Source: Thermodesulfobacteriota bacterium (GTDB taxonomy: Bacteria; Desulfobacterota; RBG-13-43-22). From it: a DNA stretch of 5,254 nt. How positions within the stretch are numbered: the stretch's first letter is position 1; the number at the start of each line of letters is the position of its first letter. Below the pieces are notes generated by a model. The model searched no databases, had not been told where the DNA came from, and worked only from the letters and a program-made list of their open reading frames with translations. Positions 4,510 through 5,254 of the stretch are shown in pieces. The position numbers and the translations under genes were made by a program. The stretch covers positions 1 through 5,254 of the forward strand of contig JALOOY010000168.1 in the NCBI GenBank assembly GCA_025454185.1, given 5' to 3'.

Positions 4510-5254
4510 TTATCTAAATGGCCACATCCTCAGATAAAGCCTGATCTTCAGCCAGCGGCCGGCCAGCCCCAGCGGTTCGAAGATGAGGATGAAGATGATG
4601 ACCACCCCGTAGACCACCGGGACCAGTTGCTTGGCTTCGCTGAAGACCTGAGGGATAAGGATGACGAAGGCGGCCCCCAGGATGGAGCCCTCCACCGAGG
4701 CCAGTCCACCGACGATAACCGCCACGAAAAGGCTGATGGTCTCCAGGAAAGTGAACATGTTGGGCTCCAGATAGCCCAACAGCAGGGCGTACAGCCCGCC
4801 CTGGACCCCGGTATAGAAAGAACTGATGGCAAAGGCCAGGAGTTTGTAGACGGTCAGGTTAATTCCCATGGCTTCCGCGGAGATATCGTTGTCCCGAATG
4901 GCAATGAAGGCCCGGCCCAGAAAAGAAGAAACCAGGTTGTAGGAGGCCAGGGTAAAAAGGGCAGCCAACAGCAGGTTGAAATAATAATAGGTATTTCCCT
5001 GGCTCAATCCGAAAAGGGCGGGAAGCTTCTGAACGGTCAGGCCCATGCGCCCCCCGGAAAGGGCTTCCGAGTTTACAAAGACCTGGTAGACCGCAATCCC
5101 GAACCCCAGGGTGACGATGGCCAGGTAAGGCCCCTTCAGACGCAGCGAAGGGAAACCCACCAGCAGGCCGAAAAGGCCGGCCAAAAGACCGGCACCGAGC
5201 AGGGCCACGATGATCGGGACCCCCAGACGCACCAAATGGCCAAAGGTGAAGGCC
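4510..5254 (-). CDS. livM: Branched-chain amino acid-type ABC transporter permease, LivM family (5' end outside window)
   Basis: This is the second inner-membrane permease subunit of a HAAT-type importer, expected to form a heterodimer with the LivH protein encoded downstream. The frame is open to the window edge. The visible 247 residues begin AFTFGH, inside the protein, and family members are usually 300-350 residues. An internal TTG at 5235 is unlikely to be the start. Hallmarks in order are PSLRLKGPYLAIVTLGFG (the family's 'LRL.G.YLAI.TLGF' signature), GGRMGLTVQKLP, the ATPase-coupling loop GRAFIAIRDNDISAEAMGIN, VGGLASVEGSILGAAF, and FEPLGLAGRW near the end. The C-terminus is a short basic tail, KIRLYLRMWPFR. 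The stop is TAA at 4512-4510, 194 bases before the livH ATG, and that gap holds a repeat element. The substrate cannot be deduced from this sequence. Confidence 0.92.
   Translation of the reverse strand, partial: AFTFGHLVRLGVPIIVALLGAGLLAGLFGLLVGFPSLRLKGPYLAIVTLGFGIAVYQVFVNSEALSGGRMGLTVQKLPALFGLSQGNTYYYFNLLLAALFTLASYNLVSSFLGRAFIAIRDNDISAEAMGINLTVYKLLAFAISSFYTGVQGGLYALLLGYLEPNMFTFLETISLFVAVIVGGLASVEGSILGAAFVILIPQVFSEAKQLVPVVYGVVIIFILIFEPLGLAGRWLKIRLYLRMWPFR

Overview
The window is an ordinary chromosomal segment, GC-rich and intergenically repeat-laden. It most resembles a genome of the former Deltaproteobacteria (Desulfobacterota/Syntrophobacterota type). That is an inference from three things: the Gram-negative envelope gene set, a LIV-type transporter, and a palindromic intergenic repeat whose arms translate to phrases like 'MPVKTGIQ' and 'LDPGLRRDD', which I associate with that group. 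I see no mobile-element protein, CRISPR array, tRNA or rRNA.

Left part, + strand. The window opens inside the last 92 codons of gpmI (cofactor-independent phosphoglycerate mutase). About 220 to 380 bases follow, made almost entirely of repeats: a three-way-junction palindrome, a 127-bp palindromic element, a diverged second copy of the first repeat, and four tandem copies of a heptamer. This patchwork runs directly into the signal peptide of a BepA-like M48 metalloprotease with C-terminal TPRs (to 2134). The protease body is intact and its catalytic spacing matches E. coli BepA, but its start is unclear because the repeats fill the place where it should be.

Middle, 2135-2534. This is a convergent intergenic gap of 400 bases. 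It holds more copies of the palindromic element and a weak terminator for the - strand genes.

Right part, - strand, read from 5254 down to 2535. A livM-type permease (5' end outside the window) is followed by a gap with another palindromic element and a terminator-like hairpin, then a complete livH-type permease, then after 71 bases a secreted or envelope protein with one LysM domain and a proline-rich tail. LivM and LivH would form the two membrane subunits of a branched-chain-amino-acid-type (HAAT) ABC importer; the ATPases and binding protein are not in view. The LysM protein may be co-transcribed, but nothing in its sequence links it to transport.

The points most worth a second look are the disturbed 5' end of the M48 gene with its frame-setting heptamer tract, the palindromic element occupying all three larger gaps, and a pair of mutually exclusive hairpins just before the LysM gene. 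I found no convincing new multi-gene system.
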